Below, one piece after another: positions 60,596 through 64,000 of a stretch of DNA of 64,000 bases (the first letter of the stretch is position 1; each line of letters begins with the position of its first letter). Source of the stretch: JAJNPS01 sp031378845 (lineage in GTDB: Bacteria > Pseudomonadota > Alphaproteobacteria > Rhodobacterales > Rhodobacteraceae). The notes under the pieces were generated by a model, which saw only the letters and a list, made by a program, of their open reading frames with translations, searched no databases and was not told where the DNA came from. Location of the stretch: assembly GCA_031378845.1 (NCBI GenBank), contig JANNES010000006.1, positions 36,958-100,957 of the forward strand, written 5' to 3'. The position numbers were made by a program, and so were the translations under genes.

Positions 60596-61096
60596 TCAAG
60601 ATCCGCCCTCCCGCAGCCTTTGGTACTGTCTTCTTTGCTCAGGGTCCATCATCGCTTCCAGCACGGCGCGAAAGCCTTGCACGGCTTGGGGCCCCGCAGC
60701 GCGGTAGGCGCTTCGCATCCGTGCGCGTTGGGCATCCGACAATGCGCGTTCCAGCACTAACCCGTGTTCGGTCAAGAAAAGATGACGTTCGCGCTGATCC
60801 GCGCGGCCTTTTTCCAGCCGTACCAGACCCTGATCCAGCAACGTGCGCAAGACGCGGTTCAGGCTTTGCTTGGTCACCCCAAGGATTGCCAGAAGGTTCG
60901 AGACCGTCGTTCCGGGTGAGCGGTGGATGAAGTGCATGGCGCGATGATGTGCGCGGCCATAATCCATCGTCTCCAGAATGCGGTCGGGGTCGGCGGTAAA
61001 GCCCCGATAGGCAAAGAACATCGCCTCGATGCCCTTGCGCAGCTGTTCGTCGGTCAGAAACAGCAGGCTTTCGTCACCGGTCGAGTTTTCTGCCAT
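60596..61096 (-). CDS. petP: PetP-like MarR-family regulator
   Basis: 166 residues. LFLTDEQLRKGIEAMFFAYRGFTADPD at the start and the winged helix (TVSNLLAILGVTKQSLNRVLRTLLDQGLV, then DQRERHLFLTEHG) follow the PetP pattern. GGAGG 5-6 bp before ATG 61096 fixes the start. Its 3' end and petR are spaced or overlapped by a few bases, so the pair is one operon, divergent from ilvE. Confidence 0.87.
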   Translation of the reverse strand: MAENSTGDESLLFLTDEQLRKGIEAMFFAYRGFTADPDRILETMDYGRAHHRAMHFIHRSPGTTVSNLLAILGVTKQSLNRVLRTLLDQGLVRLEKGRADQRERHLFLTEHGLVLERALSDAQRARMRSAYRAAGPQAVQGFRAVLEAMMDPEQRRQYQRLREGGS

Positions 61097-61132
61097 GACG
61101 TCCTCCTGCAGCATTAATTTACGTCAGCCTTG

Positions 61133-61161
61133 TTGACTTTCCAAGGCGCAACCGTTAGCAA
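61133..61161 (+). promoter_or_regulatory. Sigma-70-like promoter of ilvE
   Basis: TTGACT at 61133-61138 and TAGCAA at 61156-61161 with a 17-bp spacer, in the petP/ilvE divergent gap. This would give a leader of about 65 nt if the 61235 start is right. Confidence 0.45.
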
Positions 61162-61234
61162 ATCGACGATTTGGCGTAAGATTATGTCCGAAGCGGACCG
61201 ATTCAGCGCAATATTCGCAAAGCTGGAGGCTTCG

Positions 61235-62101
61235 ATGGCAGGGTATGACGATCGTGACGGGTTCATCTGGATGGACGGCAAACTGGTGGATTGGCGCTCG
61301 GCCAATGTCCACATCCTGACCCATGCGTTGCATTATGCCTCGGCTGTCTTTGAGGGTGAGCGCTGCTATGACGGCAAGATCTTCAAGTCCACCGAGCATT
61401 CAGCGCGGCTTTTGCGGTCGGGTGAGCTTCTGGACATGGCGATCCCCTACACCGTGGCCGAGATCGACGCGGCCAAGATGGCCACGCTCACGGCCAACAA
61501 GCTGACCGACGCCTATGTGCGTGTGCTTGCCTGGCGGGGTGCGGGCGAGGATATGGGTGTGGCGAGCCTCAACAACCCGATCCGCATGGCAGTCGCAGTC
61601 TGGATCTGGGGCAGCTATTACGGCGAGGCAAAGTTCAAGGGCGCAAAGCTTGATATCGCCAAGTGGAAGCGCCCCTCGCCAGAGACGATCCCCTGCGAGG
61701 CCAAGGCGTCCGGCCTCTACATGATCTGCACGATGTCCAAGCACGCGGCGCAGGCCAAGGGCTGCTCGGACGCGATGATGATGGACTATCGCGGCTACGT
61801 GGCCGAAGCGACCGGGGCCAACATCTTCTTCGTCAAGGATGGCGAAGTGCATACGCCCAAGGCCGATTGCTTCCTGAACGGCCTGACGCGCCAGACGGTG
61901 ATCGGGATGCTGAAGGATATGCAGATAAAGGTGCATGAGCGGCACATCATGCCCGAAGAACTGGAAAGCTTTGAGCAATGCTGGCTGACCGGCACCGCCG
62001 CCGAGGTGACGCCAGTGGGTCAGATCGGCGACTACAATTTCGAGGTCGGCGATCTGACCAAGCGCGTGTCGCTGGAATATGAGCGGCTGGTGCGGGCGTA
62101 A
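61235..62101 (+). CDS. ilvE: Branched-chain amino acid transaminase
   Basis: 288 residues starting MAGYDDRDGFIWMDGK; GGAGG lies 6 bp before this ATG. The upstream ATG at 61184 gives an extra 17 residues and has no Shine-Dalgarno site, so it is rejected. PLP Lys is in PCEAKASGLYMICTM, EATGANIFFVKDGEVHTP and GLTRQTVI are present (fold IV). It makes Leu, Ile and Val from their keto acids. Confidence 0.95.
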   Translation: MAGYDDRDGFIWMDGKLVDWRSANVHILTHALHYASAVFEGERCYDGKIFKSTEHSARLLRSGELLDMAIPYTVAEIDAAKMATLTANKLTDAYVRVLAWRGAGEDMGVASLNNPIRMAVAVWIWGSYYGEAKFKGAKLDIAKWKRPSPETIPCEAKASGLYMICTMSKHAAQAKGCSDAMMMDYRGYVAEATGANIFFVKDGEVHTPKADCFLNGLTRQTVIGMLKDMQIKVHERHIMPEELESFEQCWLTGTAAEVTPVGQIGDYNFEVGDLTKRVSLEYERLVRA

Positions 62102-62643
62102 GGCCGAATCCCAACCGCCAAAACATGCATTCTTGCCCCCTTGTGGGCAGGTTGTTGGGCGAATCGCTTGCCGAAGTTCTGCCATGCAATCTGCGCAACT
62201 GCAGACTTCGGCCACACCTCACCCAACCGCCGCGTGCAATGGCCAAGCTGGTTTCACGCAGGGCAATATGCCAGACGCCTTCTGGTTTGTTCGCCGCAGT
62301 TTCAACACGATTTATGATAATCTTTCACGCAATTTTGCCATTATTCTGCCATAATTGCAGCCCTATCAAGCATTGCGGCCACAATTCAGCCGCAGTTGTT
62401 TGAGGGTTGACAAAGTGTCCGACATTCTCGCCATGGCACGCGCCGGACGACGCGCTGCACTGTTGTCGCGAAAACTTGAGGCAACATCGCCATTAATCCT
62501 GACGCAGCTGGTTTCAGGAAATGCACGGGGTAGTCAGCCCACAGATGACCTGCGACAGACTGGATTTTCTGCGATCCGCCCGCGATATGATAACTGGGCG
62601 CTGGCACAATAGCCCAAACAAATCGACGGTTGTGGGAGCAGAG
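62102..62643. other. 542-bp gene-free region with hairpins and an AT-rich patch
   Basis: A long bulged hairpin at 62170-62212 (GCCGAAG-T-TCTGC against GCAGA-CTTCGGC), a second one (TGCGGC/GCCGCA) at 62374-62394 followed by GTTGTTTG, and between them about 110 bp that is much richer in A and T than its surroundings, including TATGATAAT. No ORF is convincing. It could be the terminator of ilvE plus an unrecognised small RNA. Confidence 0.5.
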
Positions 62644-62811
62644 TCAGGACAAGATGCCCCGACTGATTCGCAGAAAATGCAACAGTCGCGACGCGCCCGC
62701 AGCAGTTTCTGGTCGGTGCCAGGTCTCGCGCGGGGTACGGGCCAGGCGCAGAAAGTGCTTGACGCGCCCGCCGGTCGACGGTTTGCGCTTGTCGGTGATG
62801 TGACGTCCCAT
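62644..62811 (-). CDS. Small basic ORF, possibly the 5' end of a decayed gene
   Basis: 55 residues from an ATG with an excellent GGGAGG upstream. It starts MGRHITDKRKPSTGGRVKHF and is rich in Arg and Lys. The first 30 codons have GC-rich third positions, the rest do not, so the 3' half may be degenerate. No family recognised. It sits 65 bp beyond the queG 3' end. Confidence 0.4.
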   Translation of the reverse strand: MGRHITDKRKPSTGGRVKHFLRLARTPRETWHRPETAAGASRLLHFLRISRGILS

Positions 62812-62875
62812 GACGATCCTCCCTCAGGCATCAGTCGAAGGTTGACTTTAGCATGGAATGGGGCGCCGCGCACCC

Positions 62876-63928
62876 TTAGGCTCTGCTGTAGGGCGATGCT
62901 ACCGTTGATAAGCGCTTGACCGCCCATCGCGCGGCATCCGCCACCGCAGGATCGCCATCTTCGGTCAGCCCCGCCGCGACGGGTGCCAGCGACGGCAGCC
63001 CCGAGTTTCCAATCGCATAAAGCACGTTGCGCACGAACCGGTCGCGCCCGATCCGCTTGATCGGCGACCCGGCAAAACGCGCGCGAAACCCGGCATCATC
63101 CAGAGCAGCAAGCTCTGCCAGTTCCAGCAGTTCGGCCTTTGGCTGATAGCCGATCTCGGACGCCGCCACCGCAAACTTGTTCCACGGACAGACCGCAAGA
63201 CAGTCGTCACATCCATAGATCCGGTTGCCCATCAGGCCGCGCAGATGTTCGTCTACCGGGCCCTTGTGCTCGATGGTCAGGTAGGAAATGCAGCGCCGGG
63301 CATCAAGCTGGTAGGGCGCCGGAAATGCCTGCGTCGGACAGATATCCAGACAGGCGCGGCATGACCCGCAATGATCAACCTCGGGGGCATCCGGGGGCAG
63401 ATCGAGGGTCGTAAAGATCGCCCCCAGAAACACCCAATTGCCCAGATCTCGGCCCAAAAGATTGGTATGCTTGCCCTGCCAGCCGAGGCCCGCCGCCTGC
63501 GCCAGCGGCTTTTCCATCACTGGCGCGGTGTCGACAAAAACCTTGATCTGGCCACCCGCTTCATCCATCAGCCAGCGCCCCAGACGTTTCAGCCGCCGCT
63601 TGACCAGATCGTGGTAGTCGCGCCCTTGGGCGTAGCAGCTGACAACACCCCGGTCACGCTGCGACAGTCCCGCCATCGGGTCAGCCATTGGCGTGTATGC
63701 CTCGGCCAGCATGATCACCGAGCGCGCCTCAGGCCAGAGTGCCGCCGCGGACCGGCGCCATTCCACCCGCTCGGCCATCCAGCCCATCTGCCCGTGATGT
63801 CCGGCTGCAAGAAAGGCCGCAAGCCGTCCTGCCGCCTCGGGGGTCGCGTCGGGACGGCAAATTCCCGCCTTGGAGAAGCCTTCGACCAAGGCACGCACCA
63901 TCAGCCTTTCTTTCTGCGCGTCATTCAT
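62876..63928 (-). CDS. queG: Epoxyqueuosine reductase
   Basis: 350 residues from ATG 63928. Cobalamin/Fe-S reductase fold with GLGWQGKHTNLL and two 4Fe-4S clusters, CGSCRACLDICP and CDDCLAVCPWN. The C-terminal HEAT-like repeat tail ends at 62876. It reduces epoxyqueuosine to queuosine in tRNA. The ATG at 63979 gives a translation of the neighbouring repeat (SAPGALPPDPRDI) and is rejected. Confidence 0.95.
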   Translation of the reverse strand: MNDAQKERLMVRALVEGFSKAGICRPDATPEAAGRLAAFLAAGHHGQMGWMAERVEWRRSAAALWPEARSVIMLAEAYTPMADPMAGLSQRDRGVVSCYAQGRDYHDLVKRRLKRLGRWLMDEAGGQIKVFVDTAPVMEKPLAQAAGLGWQGKHTNLLGRDLGNWVFLGAIFTTLDLPPDAPEVDHCGSCRACLDICPTQAFPAPYQLDARRCISYLTIEHKGPVDEHLRGLMGNRIYGCDDCLAVCPWNKFAVAASEIGYQPKAELLELAELAALDDAGFRARFAGSPIKRIGRDRFVRNVLYAIGNSGLPSLAPVAAGLTEDGDPAVADAARWAVKRLSTVASPYSRA

Positions 63929-63932
63929 CTTT

Positions 63933-63975
63933 GCGAAAATATCCCGGGGGTCCGGGGGCAGCGCCCCCGGCGCCG
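63933..63975. repeat. GAAAATATCC-CCGGGGG interspersed palindromic repeat, second copy
   Basis: GCGAAAATATCC, then CCGGGGGTCCGGGGGC and GCGCCCCCGGCGC. CCGGGGGC-AGC-GCCCCCGG is a perfect 8-bp hairpin with a 3-nt loop. It lies just upstream of queG, after the 3' end of the next minus-strand gene. Confidence 0.65.
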
Positions 63976-63979
63976 ACAC

Positions 63980-64000
63980 TCAGAAATCGAGATCGGCATA
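63980..64000 (-). CDS. 3' end of a minus-strand gene
   Basis: The last seven codons read YADLDF followed by TGA at 63982-63980 on the minus strand. Too short to identify. Confidence 0.3.
   Translation of the reverse strand, partial: YADLDF

Overview
The window is 64 kb of GC-rich (roughly 60-65% by eye) chromosomal DNA from an alphaproteobacterium, almost certainly a Rhodobacterales / Rhodobacteraceae (Roseobacter-group) species. The evidence is the gene content and order: argH followed by small lipoproteins and lysA; ftsEX with a MJ0042-type zinc-ribbon protein; an Mcl1-type malyl-CoA lyase (ethylmalonyl-CoA pathway); a Fe-S/cyt b/cyt c1 petABC operon; a PetP/PetR-type regulator pair beside ilvE; and an HDAC-like/xseB/ispA/dxs operon. 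I saw no integrase, transposase, phage module, CRISPR array or rRNA. One tRNA gene, tRNA-Val(GAC), is present.

Layout. 0-5 kb: end of a DUF2007 protein, a TrmN6-like methyltransferase, a YdcH-type coiled coil, a DMT exporter, phaA-phaB (acetoacetyl-CoA and hydroxybutyryl-CoA synthesis for PHB) with a clear terminator, and an EAL protein. 5-13 kb: tag, a TlpA-like thioredoxin, argH, two tiny lipoproteins, two membrane proteins, lysA and a large TIGR02302/DUF4175 protein. 13-19 kb: zinc-ribbon membrane protein, then ftsE-ftsX-plsC-tfoX-like-PPOX with 1-4 base overlaps, an exported protein and accA. 19-26 kb: a pyruvyl-transferase-like gene, a frameshifted AraC/GyrI regulator, DUF1801, mcl1, an unknown gene diverging from a YafY-type regulator across a perfect inverted repeat, a muconate-cycloisomerase-like epimerase with a D-amino-acid transaminase, and an N-formylglutamate amidohydrolase. 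26-36 kb: pyk, rpmI-rplT, a 2.2 kb patch of decayed accessory genes, pheS, cupin, dinB, hydrolase, a second N-formylglutamate amidohydrolase, tRNA-Val and rpmJ. 36-46 kb: exported and membrane proteins, a PaiB-like protein, GST, petABC, and thiBPQ behind a TPP riboswitch. 46-64 kb: aroC, a GT39-like membrane glycosyltransferase, VOC protein, HU, AMP nucleosidase, small enzymes, the dxs operon, petP-petR, ilvE and queG; the last bases are the 3' end of another minus-strand gene.

Most of the window is core metabolism and housekeeping. I found no convincing new multi-gene system. The items most worth checking are the decayed cluster between rplT and pheS, the unexplained regions at 45.5-46.4 kb and 62.1-62.9 kb, several interspersed palindromic repeats (47.6, 49.4/49.9, 54.8, 59.8/63.9 kb), candidate operators (30.5, 26.3, 23.0, 5.2 kb), and the distance between petPR and petABC.
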